Shown here: positions 28,383 through 37,092 of the stretch, piece after piece | Position numbering within the stretch: position 1 is the first letter of the stretch | Layout: every line of letters starts with the position of its first letter | Origin: Sphingosinicellaceae bacterium | GTDB taxonomy: Bacteria; Pseudomonadota; Alphaproteobacteria; Sphingomonadales; Sphingomonadaceae | DNA: 64,000 nucleotides | Direction: 5' to 3' | Assembly: GCA_019285715.1 (NCBI GenBank) | Contig: CP079108.1 | Coordinates: forward strand, 4,355,001-4,419,000 | Translations under genes and position numbers: made by a program | The notes under the pieces: generated by a model | Seen by the model: only the letters and a program-made list of their open reading frames with translations | Databases searched by the model: none | Told to the model about the DNA's origin: nothing

Positions 28383-29336
28383 TCAGCGGCTGGCGATGCG
28401 CCCTCGGGCCCGGAATGCGGCGAAAGTCGGCATTAACAGCAAGACATAGGCGAGCCAGACAACGAGACCGCCGAGCGCCGAAAGTGCCAGAATGATAAGC
28501 GGGCGCGGGCGCGTGGGAATCGGGGAGACCCATGCCCCGCCGAACGTCTCCACCGCGTAAGAAGCGTCGGAGCTGGCCATCATTTTGGTCTTTTCGTAGC
28601 TTCCGAGGACCTGGAACATCGACATGCGGTAATCTGCAATCTGGATTTCGTTCAGCCGCCGCTCCAGATAGGCAATATAACTGCTCGCGCGAGCGAGCGC
28701 CTTCTCACGCAGGAACGCATCGGCCGCCGCGTTGATCTGGGTTAGCATATATGCAGCAAACTGGGGGTCGTCATCGCTAAATGCGAGCGTCGTTGCCAGC
28801 TTTCGTTTGTCTTCAACGATACTGATATTGCTTTCAAAAAAAAGTTTGAGGTCCGATGCATCTGGCGGATGCCAAGGCCGCTGTCTTAAACCGAAAATGG
28901 CCTTAGCCGAAGACGACAGACGCCCCAGAGCCGATGTCCGCTCTCGCCACGTTTTCAGCCGCTCATCCCACTGGCCGCGGAAAACAGAGTGCATGATACG
29001 CCGGTCATGGCTCAACCGCTCTGCCACCGGGTAAGAGGTCACTGCCTCCTGGTACATCGTGTAGGCAGGGCTCGCCTGGTTAGAGATATTGACGCCGACC
29101 AAAGAGCCGAGGCTAGCTAGCTCACTGCCTGATTTCGAGCCGCTCTGATCGGCGGGCTGCACAAGCAGTTTCGCCGTGTATGAATACTGGGCGGTGTGCA
29201 GGTACGCGACCGCCGTTCCAACGAACGCGACGATGATAACCAGTCCCAGCCATTTGTGCCGCCACAACCTCAAACCCCAGCCGACAAGATCAATCTCGTC
29301 GGAAGCAACATCATCATCAAGAGTGGCGGCCAGCAT
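28383..29336 (-). CDS. Wzz-like chain-length determinant / capsule export inner-membrane protein
   Basis: The 317-residue protein has two membrane helices, near residues 28-47 (LGLVIIVAFVGTAVAYLHT) and near 285-305 (PLIILALSALGGLVVWLAY). A large periplasmic region with coiled-coil character lies between them (ASSYIAYLERRLNEIQIADY). This is the polysaccharide co-polymerase layout, which sets glycan length or links to export. There is no attached kinase domain. The ATG at 29336 has AAGG about 10 bases upstream; a longer frame from 29408 is less likely. Confidence 0.82.
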   Translation of the reverse strand: MLAATLDDDVASDEIDLVGWGLRLWRHKWLGLVIIVAFVGTAVAYLHTAQYSYTAKLLVQPADQSGSKSGSELASLGSLVGVNISNQASPAYTMYQEAVTSYPVAERLSHDRRIMHSVFRGQWDERLKTWRERTSALGRLSSSAKAIFGLRQRPWHPPDASDLKLFFESNISIVEDKRKLATTLAFSDDDPQFAAYMLTQINAAADAFLREKALARASSYIAYLERRLNEIQIADYRMSMFQVLGSYEKTKMMASSDASYAVETFGGAWVSPIPTRPRPLIILALSALGGLVVWLAYVLLLMPTFAAFRARGRIASR

Positions 29337-29568
29337 CAGTCTGCCCTTATCCGACACCGGAAGAAGCGCAAGCGCTAAGGCCGCTCCAGCTTTTCGCAAC
29401 GCCATCATCGAGGCTCGCCCGCCGGCCGGCGCGCATGCGGTGTGCTTCGCCGGTCAGCAGAGGCACCTTACGACCTATAGTGTTGTCCGAGGATGCCGGC
29501 TTGGCTAGGACGCGTGTACGGACGCGCGCCGCGGTTGCGACCATGTCCACACAATGCGGAGAATTCCA

Positions 29569-30522
29569 ATGTCAATCCTTCTGCAGAGCGTCAAAGCCGC
29601 AAACCGCGTGATTGCGCCGTTCGGAGTTCGGTTGGCGAGAGCTGGAGCGCCCAGCGCCAGTGCGAGCAGCGCGCCTCCGATGACGTATCCCGCTGGTTTT
29701 AGCCGTGCGCAACTACTCAGGTCTTTGATTTCACTCAAAATGGACCGCCCAGCACCTGCAGAGCTTCGCGCTTATGCCGAGGCCGACTGTGACCGTTTCA
29801 TCTACACTTTGGGGATGGTTCCAGAACATGGGGGTAGTGTCTTGGAGATCGGCGCTAATCCCTATTTTACGACAATTCTGCTAAAGCAGTTCCGAAGCTT
29901 CGATATCACGATCACGAACTTCTTCGCGGGGCTGAAGTCTGAAGCATTTCAGGACATTAGTTACACAACAGTCTTTAATAAGCAAATAGAGGAAAGGCTT
30001 AACTATTGGAATGTCAATGCCGAGTCAGATAAGCTGCCATATGATACTGACTCGTTTGACTTAGTACTATTCTGTGAGGTATTAGAGCACATGACAAACG
30101 ATCCGGTCGCTGCACTGACTGAAATCAAGCGCATTTTGCGCCCCGGAGGTCAGCTTATCCTTACAACCCCGAACGTGGCTCGAACCGAGAATGTTGCGAG
30201 ACTGATTGCTGGCGAGAATCTTTATGATCCCTATTCGGGCTATGGTCCCTATGGCAGGCACAACCGTGAGTATACTGTCGCGGAGCTGGAGAGATTGATG
30301 ATCTTCTGTGGCTTCGAGCGCGAAATATTATTTACTGGTAACGTATCTTCGACTCTGCGCGACGGATCTTCCTTAGTCGAAGACGTCATCAAAGCGACGC
30401 GAACGACGGACGGCGAGCTAGGGCAATATATTTTCTCTCGGTGGCAGAACGCTGGACCCATAAAGCGCGGAAAACCAACTTGGCTCTATCGAAGTTATGC
30501 TTCCGAAGAACTGGCAGACTGA
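29569..30522 (+). CDS. Class I SAM-dependent methyltransferase
   Basis: The 317-residue protein has the SAM-binding motif GSVLEIGANPYFTTILL near residue 92, then DSFDLVLFCEVLEHMTNDP near 165 and RILRPGGQLILTTPN near 190, the usual Methyltransf_11/23 layout. Its substrate is probably a sugar of the surface glycan. The base composition is clearly AT-richer than the surrounding genes, which points to separate acquisition. CGGAGAATTCCA precedes the ATG at 29569. It is the last intact gene before the decayed recombinase. Confidence 0.85.
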   Translation: MSILLQSVKAANRVIAPFGVRLARAGAPSASASSAPPMTYPAGFSRAQLLRSLISLKMDRPAPAELRAYAEADCDRFIYTLGMVPEHGGSVLEIGANPYFTTILLKQFRSFDITITNFFAGLKSEAFQDISYTTVFNKQIEERLNYWNVNAESDKLPYDTDSFDLVLFCEVLEHMTNDPVAALTEIKRILRPGGQLILTTPNVARTENVARLIAGENLYDPYSGYGPYGRHNREYTVAELERLMIFCGFEREILFTGNVSSTLRDGSSLVEDVIKATRTTDGELGQYIFSRWQNAGPIKRGKPTWLYRSYASEELAD

Positions 30523-30591
30523 TTCTGTTTTATGTAGCTACGCGATATTTACGGCTGATCAAAGTCAGCGTCTCTCTCTCGGCGGTAATCT

Positions 30592-31357
30592 GCACTGACT
30601 TTAGCCGACAGGATACATTTGACAGTGTCAGAGCACTACCGGAAGGCGCGCAAGGATGCGGGGGCCGCTGATGCCACAATCAACCGAGAGTTGGCGGCGC
30701 TGAGCCACTGACTGCGCTCAGCAGCGCGGTGGGGTTGGATCAAGCGCGACGACTTGCCGGCGATCGATAAGGTCCGGGAGGGGCAGGGTCGGATCGTGTC
30801 CCTTAGTCCGAAACAATGTGCCGATCTGATCAAGGCCGCCGTCGCCGATCCGGATATCGACCTTTGGCTGTTTGTCGCGATCGGGCTCAGTACGGGCATG
30901 CGGCACTCATAGACCATACGAGTCCGATGGGCCGAGATAGACTTTTCGAGGTTGCGCATCTTCGTGCCGCTAGCCAAGGCTGGCAGCCGAGAACCGCCCA
31001 TACCCGCCGAGCTGGCCGAAACGCTTCAAGCTGAGCGGAAGCAGCGTAACGACCAGGAAGGGTGGGACTTTCCTGCCCAGTCGAAGTCGAGCAAGAGCGG
31101 GCATCGGCGCCACCTTGACCAGTCTTTCAAACGCGCCGTGCTGGCGGCCGGACTTGATCCGAAAGTCGTGACCCCTCACGTTATGCGGCACACTGCCGTC
31201 ACGCGCCTGGTCAAGTCGGGGGCCGACATACCAACGATTATGAAGATCAGCGGGCTTAAAACGGTCACGATTGGTGCTGCGTTGCACCCACGTCGACTCT
31301 GTCCATATTGACGCAGAGGCCGGTAACGCTCGGAATGAGTATTCCGGGCACAACTCA
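30592..31357 (+). pseudogene. Decayed phage-type tyrosine recombinase (integrase)
   Basis: Conceptual translation in one frame gives an integrase body: HYRKARKDAGAADATINREL, then LRSAARWGWIKRDDLPAI, LFVAIGLSTGMRHS with the first catalytic arginine, and TPHVMRHTAVTRLVKSGADI with the HxxR motif. It is broken by a TGA at 30709 and a TAG at 30910 (in the place of the usual GMRHSEI glutamate). Near 31271 one extra base shifts the frame. In the shifted frame the C-terminus reads LRCTHVDSVHID, where the catalytic tyrosine codon (31283) is TGC, cysteine. The enzyme is therefore dead. It lies next to the 3' end of tRNA-Leu, the usual att position. Confidence 0.88.
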
Positions 31358-31419
31358 CAGAGAATTCACCACGCCAAAAATCGCGCTCCCCGCCAAGGTA
31401 GCCTAAGCCAATGATTTCG

Positions 31420-31505
31420 TGGTGCCCGCGGCCGGACTCGAACCGGCACACTCGAAAGAGCGGGGGATTTTAAGTCCCATGCGTCTACCATTCCGCCACG
31501 CGGGC
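31420..31505 (-). tRNA. tRNA-Leu (anticodon UAA)
   Basis: On the minus strand the acceptor arm GCCCGCG pairs with CGCGGGC, the end carries A-CCA, the anticodon loop reads CTTAAAA and the T-arm carries GGTTCGAGTCC. A long variable arm (CGCTCTTTCGAGTG) is present, as expected for a type II leucine tRNA. CCA is encoded. Its 3' end faces the integrase remnant. Confidence 0.95.
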
Positions 31506-31554
31506 CACGCGCATCGATGCAGCGGTGCGTCGGAAACGCTGCCTCGGAACGTCC

Positions 31555-31836
31555 TTACGCGGCGTTGAGGCGTTCGCGTAAGTCCTTGCCGGGCTTGAAA
31601 TAGGGAACGCGCTTGGCGTCGACGGCAACGGCAGTGCCGGTGCGCGGGTTACGCCCGGTCCGGGCTTCGCGGGCGCGGGTCGAGAAGGCTCCGAAGCCGC
31701 GCAGTTCGACCCGTCGGCCGGCCGCGAGCGACGCCACGATCTCGTCGAAGATCGTCGTGACGACTCGCTCGACGTCGCGCAACGTCAGATGTGGATTGGC
31801 GACGCCGATCGCCTGCACGAGTTCCGACCTGATCAT
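31555..31836 (-). CDS. ihfB: Integration host factor subunit beta
   Basis: The 93-residue HU-family protein reads [17 protein letters not shown], then [31 protein letters not shown] and [12 protein letters not shown], the DNA-intercalating arm with its proline, ending [12 protein letters not shown]. Together with the alpha subunit encoded elsewhere it bends DNA at WATCAANNNNTTR sites, including one found upstream of the psp operon in this window. It lies next to rpsA, the usual place for ihfB. The ATG at 31836 matches family length; a longer frame begins at 31854. Confidence 0.95.
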   Translation of the reverse strand: MIRSELVQAIGVANPHLTLRDVERVVTTIFDEIVASLAAGRRVELRGFGAFSTRAREARTGRNPRTGTAVAVDAKRVPYFKPGKDLRERLNAA

Positions 31837-31981
31837 TGCGCATCCCCGCTGCAAATATCCGGGCAGGCGTTACCCACGCCCGGTTTACGCGACCGTAACG
31901 ACCGGTCAAGCACCGGACTCTACACTAGCATGTTTTGTCGTTGTTTAACAGCGCCAAGGCGCCGTTTCCGCCCCACGAAGG

Positions 31982-32010
31982 TGCCGGGCGAGCTCGCCGC
32001 TCGCCCGGCA
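31982..32010 (-). terminator. Hairpin terminator after rpsA
   Basis: An 11-base stem (TGCCGGGCGAG with CTCGCCCGGCA) surrounds a 7-base loop, immediately downstream of the rpsA stop codon. There is no U-tract, so it may act with Rho or as an RNA-stabilising hairpin. Confidence 0.6.
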
Positions 32011-32018
32011 TACTCCGA

Positions 32019-33794
32019 TTACTCCGCGTCGTCGGCCTTTTCGGCATCGTCGGCCTTGCTCGCGTCGCCGGCCTTCGCACGGTTCAACGCCGCCCCGAGG
32101 ATGTCGCCGAGCGAAGCGCCCGAGTCCGAAGACCCGTACTGCGCAACCGCCTGCTTCTCCTCGGTGATCTGCATCGCCTTGATGCTGAGCGCCGGCTTCT
32201 TGCCCTTGTCGAAGCCGATTACCATCGCGTCGACCTTCTGGCCGACCTGGAAGCGCTCAGCACGCTGCTCGTCGCGGTCGCGGCTGAGATCGCCACGCTT
32301 GATGAACGCCAGCGGACCGTCCTCGCCGACCTGGACCTCGAGGCCGCCATCGCGGGCCTCGATGACCGTGGTCGTGACGATCTGGTTCTTGCGGAACTCG
32401 CCGCTCGACGAAGCACCGCCGCCGATCGCGACACTCGCCGCGCCGCCCGAGACCTTGGTCTCGTCGAGCTGCTTGATGCCGAGGCTGATGCGCTCCTTCT
32501 CGACGTCCACTTCGAGGACGACGGCGCGGACGCGCTCGCCCTTGTGGTGGGCGGCAAGCGCCTGCTCGCCGGTCAGGCCCCAGGCGATGTCGGACATGTG
32601 GACCATGCCGTCGACGTCGCCATCGAGGCCCACGAACAGGCCGAACTCGGTGGTGTTCTTGACTTCACCCTCGACGATCGTGCCGACCGGGTACTGTTCA
32701 GCAAAGACCTCCCACGGATTGCGCTGGGCCTGCTTGAGACCGAGCGAGATCCGGCGCTTGTCCTCGTCGACCTCGAGGACGATGACCTCGACCTCCTGGC
32801 TGGTGCTGACGATCTTGCCGGGGTGGACGTTCTTCTTGACCCACGACATCTCGCTGACGTGGACGAGGCCCTCGATGCCGGCTTCCAGCTCCACGAACGC
32901 GCCGTATTCGGTGATGTTGGTGACGCGGCCCTTGTGCTTCGAGTCCACCGGGTAGCGCTCGGCTGCGGTGGTCCACGGATCGGCCTCGAGCTGCTTCATG
33001 CCGAGGCTGATGCGCTGGGTCTCGCGGTTGATGCGGACGATCTGGACGCGGAGCACGTCGCCGATGTTGAGGACTTCGCTCGGGTGGCCGACGCGCTTGT
33101 AGCTCATGTCGGTGACATGCAGCAGGCCGTCAATGCCGCCGAGGTCGACGAAGGCGCCGTAGTCGGTGATGTTCTTGACGGTACCGTCGACGATCTGGCC
33201 CTCGGCGAGGCTCTGGATCAGGCCGGTGCGCTGCTCGGCGCGGCTCTCTTCGAGGATCGAGCGGCGCGACACGACGATGTTGCCGCGCTTGCGGTCCATC
33301 TTCAGGATCACGAACGGCTGCGGCAGGTTCATCAGCGGGGTGACGTCGCGGACCGGGCGGATATCGACCTGCGAACCGGGCAGGAAGGCGACGGCGCCGG
33401 ACAGGTCGACGGTGAAGCCGCCCTTGACGCGGCCGAAGATGACACCCTCGACGCGCTCGTTGGCGGCGTACTGGGTCTCCAGCGTGTCCCATGCGGCTTC
33501 GCGGCGAGCGCGGTCGCGCGACAGCATCGCTTCGCCCATCGAGTTCTCGACGCGGTCGACGAACACTTCGACTTCATCGCCGACGGCGATCTCGGCCTTC
33601 ATGCCCGGGGCTGCGAATTCGCGGAGCGGCACGCGGCCCTCCGACTTGAGGCCGACATCGATGACCGCGAGGTCATTCTCGATGGCGGTGACGCGGCCCT
33701 TGACCACGCGACCCTCGAAACTCTGGTTCTTGCCGAGCGAGCTCTCGAGCATCGCTGCGAAATCGTCGCGGGTCGGTTGCGCCGCAGTTGCCAT
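32019..33794 (-). CDS. rpsA: 30S ribosomal protein S1
   Basis: The 591-residue protein contains six S1 repeats, seen as recurring blocks such as VDGTVKNITDYGAFVDLGG, HKGRVTNITEYGAFVELEAG and VEGEVKNTTEFGLFVGLDG. It ends in an acidic, alanine-rich tail (GDASKADDAEKADDAE). S1 helps recruit mRNA to the 30S subunit. The start ATG at 33794 is preceded by ACGTACAGATTT without a purine-rich site, as often seen for rpsA, whose own translation depends on mRNA structure. It sits downstream of cmk, the normal gene order. Confidence 0.97.
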   Translation of the reverse strand: MATAAQPTRDDFAAMLESSLGKNQSFEGRVVKGRVTAIENDLAVIDVGLKSEGRVPLREFAAPGMKAEIAVGDEVEVFVDRVENSMGEAMLSRDRARREAAWDTLETQYAANERVEGVIFGRVKGGFTVDLSGAVAFLPGSQVDIRPVRDVTPLMNLPQPFVILKMDRKRGNIVVSRRSILEESRAEQRTGLIQSLAEGQIVDGTVKNITDYGAFVDLGGIDGLLHVTDMSYKRVGHPSEVLNIGDVLRVQIVRINRETQRISLGMKQLEADPWTTAAERYPVDSKHKGRVTNITEYGAFVELEAGIEGLVHVSEMSWVKKNVHPGKIVSTSQEVEVIVLEVDEDKRRISLGLKQAQRNPWEVFAEQYPVGTIVEGEVKNTTEFGLFVGLDGDVDGMVHMSDIAWGLTGEQALAAHHKGERVRAVVLEVDVEKERISLGIKQLDETKVSGGAASVAIGGGASSSGEFRKNQIVTTTVIEARDGGLEVQVGEDGPLAFIKRGDLSRDRDEQRAERFQVGQKVDAMVIGFDKGKKPALSIKAMQITEEKQAVAQYGSSDSGASLGDILGAALNRAKAGDASKADDAEKADDAE

Positions 33795-33921
33795 AAATCT
33801 GTACGTCCCAGTTCGATCGAGCGGCACCATGCCCCTCGTTCCACGCCGTTCGCGCCACACCATGCGGCGCGCCCATAGTCTGTTCCCTCGGAGAGGGGTC
33901 GTTCCGATCAGCGCTGTTTGA

Positions 33922-34566
33922 TTAGCTGGTCCGGGAGGTCGCCGCTGCTACCAGCGCAATCGCCCGTTGAACGGCGGCGTCTATACCGAGTTCGGAGGTA
34001 TCCAGCAAGGCGGCATCCTCGGCACGATGGAGCGGTGCCGTGGCGCGGTTGGAATCGCGGGCATCGCGCGCCGCGATGTCGGCGAGGACGGTGACGAAGT
34101 CGCGCGAGTCGCCGGACGCGCTCAGCTCGGCATGGCGGCGGCGGGCACGGACATCGGGCGAGGCGGTCACGAACAGCTTGGCGTGCGCGTGCGGCGCGAT
34201 AACCGTGCCGATGTCGCGACCGTCGAGGACCGCGCCACCGGGCTGGGCCGCGAAGGCGCGCTGGCGCTCCAGCAACGCCGCGCGGACGCCGGGGTGGGCG
34301 GAGACGATGGACGCGGCCTCGGCATTGTCGCTGCTCATCAGGTCGGGGACGTCGAGCAGCGCTGCGTCGAGGTCGCGGGCGTGGCGCTCGGCGCAAGCCG
34401 GGTCGGCGGGGTCTTCGCCCGCGGTCCGCACCGCCAGCCCGACGGCGCGGTACAGCTTGCCGGTATCGAGGTGGGGCAGGCCGTACTCGCGGGCGAGAGC
34501 GCGGGCGATGGTGCCCTTGCCCGATGCAGCGGGGCCGTCGACGGCGATGATCAGGGTGCGGGACAT
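33922..34566 (-). CDS. cmk: Cytidylate kinase
   Basis: The 214-residue kinase has the P-loop [18 protein letters not shown] at residues 7-24, then [12 protein letters not shown], the [20 protein letters not shown] block and the DSNRATAPL lid segment, all standard in Cmk. It phosphorylates CMP and dCMP using ATP. It precedes rpsA as in most alphaproteobacteria. The ATG at 34566 is used; an in-frame ATG at 34578 is equally possible, and neither has a strong ribosome-binding site. The upstream flavoprotein gene ends 29 bases before it, so it may be cotranscribed with the polyketide genes. Confidence 0.95.
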   Translation of the reverse strand: MSRTLIIAVDGPAASGKGTIARALAREYGLPHLDTGKLYRAVGLAVRTAGEDPADPACAERHARDLDAALLDVPDLMSSDNAEAASIVSAHPGVRAALLERQRAFAAQPGGAVLDGRDIGTVIAPHAHAKLFVTASPDVRARRRHAELSASGDSRDFVTVLADIAARDARDSNRATAPLHRAEDAALLDTSELGIDAAVQRAIALVAAATSRTS

Positions 34567-34595
34567 CGGGGTCCGCATAGCGCGCCCGGTCCCGT

Positions 34596-35699
34596 CTACG
34601 CCACCCCTGCTCGGGCCAGTGCCGGCGGGCTGACTCGCGTCCACGCCGCCGCCTGCGCCATCGCGTCGGGAACAAGGCCGAGGCCGGTGACCAGCGCGGC
34701 CCGGCCGAGGCGCGAGGTGCCGACCCGCTGCAACCATGTCGCGCGGCCGATCTGTGCAGCGCAGTCGCGGCGGAAGCGCGCGGCATAAGTCGCGGCATCG
34801 GCGCCTTCCGCGACCGCCTGCGCCGCCAGCCTCGCCGAGTGCAGCGCGATCGACATGCCGTCGCCCGAGAACGAGGGGATGACCCCGGCCTGGTCGCCGA
34901 GGCGGAACGCCGGGCCGCCCGCGCGGTCGACGAAGCCGTAGGGGACGCCGGAGATCGTCAGCGGGCGGTCGAGGAGGAGCTCGGCGTCGCCAAGTCGAGT
35001 GCGCAGGTGGGGTTCGTGGAGCAGGGCTTCGAACAGCCCGGCCCAGCTCGCTCCGGCGGCATCGAAGCGCGGACGGTCGACCAGCAGGCACAGGTTGGCG
35101 ACCCCGTCCTCGACCAGTTGCAGCCCGGCGTAGCCCCCGTCGAACAGCACGACCTCGATGTGGCCCGCCAGTGCGGCGCGGGTCGCGGCGCTCACGCGGA
35201 AATATTGCTTGAAGCCGATCAGGCCGTCGATGGTCCCGCTCGTGTCGCGCTTGGCCCCGCGGACGTCGTGCTTGCCGGTGGCGAGGAGCAGGGTCGAGGG
35301 GGTAAGCGAACCGCCGGAGGTGTCGAGGCTCAACCCGCCGATGCTGCGAACCGTGACCCCGCGCTCGACATTCGCGCCCGCCGCCACGGCATGGTCGAGC
35401 AACGCCTCGTCGAGCCGACGCCGGGTGATGCCGACCGCCTTGAACGGCAGCCGGCTGGCGACGATGCGCTTGCCCGCCACCAGCCGCAGCCGGTCGATCG
35501 GCGCGCCGCCCAGCCGCGCCACGTCGAAGCCGAGCGCCGCCAGATGCGCCTGCGCCTCGGTCGACAGGAACTCACCGCAGATCTTGTCATGCGCCCCCGC
35601 GCTCTTCTCCAGCAGCAGCGGGCGCCCGCCTGCCTGCGCCAGCAACGTCGCCGCCGCCGCTCCCGCCAGCCCGCCGCCGACGATGACGGTGCCGGTCAC
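34596..35699 (-). CDS. FAD-dependent oxidoreductase of a phenolic-lipid operon
   Basis: The 367-residue flavoprotein starts with the FAD-binding motif [20 protein letters not shown], followed by [16 protein letters not shown], where the CGEFLS block is typical of the geranylgeranyl-reductase/hydroxylase group. A second FAD contact is [20 protein letters not shown] near 270. In phenolic-lipid operons such an enzyme hydroxylates the resorcinol or phenol ring. The GTG start at 35699 overlaps the methyltransferase stop (GTGA). The substrate is an inference from operon context. Confidence 0.85.
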   Translation of the reverse strand: MTGTVIVGGGLAGAAAATLLAQAGGRPLLLEKSAGAHDKICGEFLSTEAQAHLAALGFDVARLGGAPIDRLRLVAGKRIVASRLPFKAVGITRRRLDEALLDHAVAAGANVERGVTVRSIGGLSLDTSGGSLTPSTLLLATGKHDVRGAKRDTSGTIDGLIGFKQYFRVSAATRAALAGHIEVVLFDGGYAGLQLVEDGVANLCLLVDRPRFDAAGASWAGLFEALLHEPHLRTRLGDAELLLDRPLTISGVPYGFVDRAGGPAFRLGDQAGVIPSFSGDGMSIALHSARLAAQAVAEGADAATYAARFRRDCAAQIGRATWLQRVGTSRLGRAALVTGLGLVPDAMAQAAAWTRVSPPALARAGVA

Positions 35700-36382
35700 C
35701 GCACCCGGCCGACGCACAGCCGGAACGGCAGCTTCCACGCGACGGTGACGATCCTGCGGTCGATGCCGGCCGAGGCGAGCAGCCGCTCCCAGTCGGCGCG
35801 GCGGAAGCTGCGGGTCACCGACACCGCGCCGTCGTGGCGGACGAAATCGTGCCAGCGCGCCGCCCAGCTCAATAGCTGGAAGCCGCGCCATGCCAGCCAG
35901 TGCCGGTGCAGGTCGTTGACGAACCAGCCGCGCCCCGCCGCCTGCTCCATCCAGCGCAAGAACACGACCAGCCCGGCGTCGTCCATGTGATGCGCGGTCA
36001 GCGAGCTGACGATGAAGTCGAACCGCTCGGTCAGCGCGAAGGCATCGCCGGTGCGATAGTCGATCGTCATGCCGGCCGGGGTCACGGCCTGCGCGGCAGG
36101 CGCACTGCGCGGGTTGATGTCGATGCCGGTCAGCCGCGCCCGCGACCCGAACTTGCGCGCCACGGCCCGCAGCATGTCACCGTCGCCGAAGCCGACATCG
36201 AGGACGCTGAAGCTGTCCATGCCTGTCGCCGCCTTCGCCAGCCACGCCAGCGTCGGCGGCCGCGCCATCGTCACCGTGTTGACCTTGGCGAGATCGTGCA
36301 TCACCGCGGCGAACACCTCGGGCGCGACGTCGTCGCCGTCCATCCACTCGGGCGTCGAGGCGCGGACGGCGAGGCTACTCAC
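35696..36382 (-). CDS. Class I SAM-dependent methyltransferase of the polyketide operon
   Basis: The 228-residue protein has FSVLDVGFGDGDMLRAVARK near residue 58 (SAM motif I), LTGIDINPRS and FDFIVSSLTAHHMDDAGLVV, which fit the UbiE/Methyltransf_25 group. In the order PKS, metal transporter, methyltransferase, flavoprotein it resembles the O-methyltransferase of SrsA-SrsB-SrsC-type phenolic-lipid pathways. Both ends overlap their neighbours by 4 bases (ATGA at the start, GTGA at the end), so all four genes are translationally coupled. Confidence 0.85.
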   Translation of the reverse strand: MSSLAVRASTPEWMDGDDVAPEVFAAVMHDLAKVNTVTMARPPTLAWLAKAATGMDSFSVLDVGFGDGDMLRAVARKFGSRARLTGIDINPRSAPAAQAVTPAGMTIDYRTGDAFALTERFDFIVSSLTAHHMDDAGLVVFLRWMEQAAGRGWFVNDLHRHWLAWRGFQLLSWAARWHDFVRHDGAVSVTRSFRRADWERLLASAGIDRRIVTVAWKLPFRLCVGRVR

Positions 36383-37092
36383 ACCGCGGCTCCGATGACC
36401 CGGCCGATCCCGACCGTCACGCCCATCGCCAGCGCACCCCAGAACAGGACCCGGAGGGTCGGCCTGAGCATTGGCGCGCCGCCGGCCCGTGCCCCGACTG
36501 CGCCGAGCACCGCCAGCCCGGCCAGCGTCACTGCGAACACCACCGCCGACAGCACGGCCGCCGGAGCGAGCGCGACCGTGGCGATCGGCAACGCCGCCCC
36601 GATCGCAAACGAGGCCGCCGATGCCAGTGCCGCCTGTACCGGCCGTGCCGCCGTGGTGTCCGACAGGCCAAGCTCGTCACGCATGTGGGCACCGAGCGCG
36701 TCGTGCGCCATCAACTGGTCGGCAACCTGACCGGCGAGCGCCGGATCGAGGCCGCGCTCGACGTAGATCGCGCACAGCTCGACACGCTCCGCGGCGGGAT
36801 CGACCGCCAGCTCGTGGCGCTCGAGGTTGCGCTCAGCCGCCTCGATGTCCGCCTGCGAACTGACCGAGACATACTCGCCCGCCGCCATCGACATCGACCC
36901 GGCGACCAGCCCGGCAATCCCGGTCACCAGGATCTGGCCGGGCGCGACCGCCGCAGCGGCGACCCCGACGATCAGGCTCGCGGTCGACAGCAGCCCGTCG
37001 TTGGCCCCGAGCACGGCAGCGCGCAGCCAGCCGATCCGGGTGATCCGGTGTTGCTCGTGCCGCTGGTGACTCCCCCGCGTGGCGGCGCTCAC
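36379..37092 (-). CDS. VIT1/CCC1-family iron/manganese transporter
   Basis: The 237-residue membrane protein contains the family core LGANDGLLSTASLIVGVAAAA and then GLVAGSMSMAAGEYVSVSSQ, with the conserved metal-site glutamate, followed by a charged cytoplasmic segment (EAAERNLERHELAVDPAAER) and three more helices near residues 155-235. Family members move Fe2+ or Mn2+ out of the cytosol. The GTG start at 37092 overlaps the PKS stop (GTGA), and its stop overlaps the methyltransferase start. A metal transporter inside a polyketide operon is unexpected. Confidence 0.88.
   Translation of the reverse strand: MSAATRGSHQRHEQHRITRIGWLRAAVLGANDGLLSTASLIVGVAAAAVAPGQILVTGIAGLVAGSMSMAAGEYVSVSSQADIEAAERNLERHELAVDPAAERVELCAIYVERGLDPALAGQVADQLMAHDALGAHMRDELGLSDTTAARPVQAALASAASFAIGAALPIATVALAPAAVLSAVVFAVTLAGLAVLGAVGARAGGAPMLRPTLRVLFWGALAMGVTVGIGRVIGAAV

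Noticed and set aside
31420-31450. Second copy of the tRNA-Leu 3' end that would mark the other island boundary
   Set aside because: I looked for the same sequence near 9.6-11.7 kb and elsewhere in the window and did not see it. The far boundary may lie outside the window or be lost.
31935-33878. Very long open frame on the plus strand across rpsA
   Set aside because: It is antisense to a certain gene (S1) and owes its length to high GC and codon bias. Its protein is a skewed Asp/Leu/Val/Ala mixture without domains.
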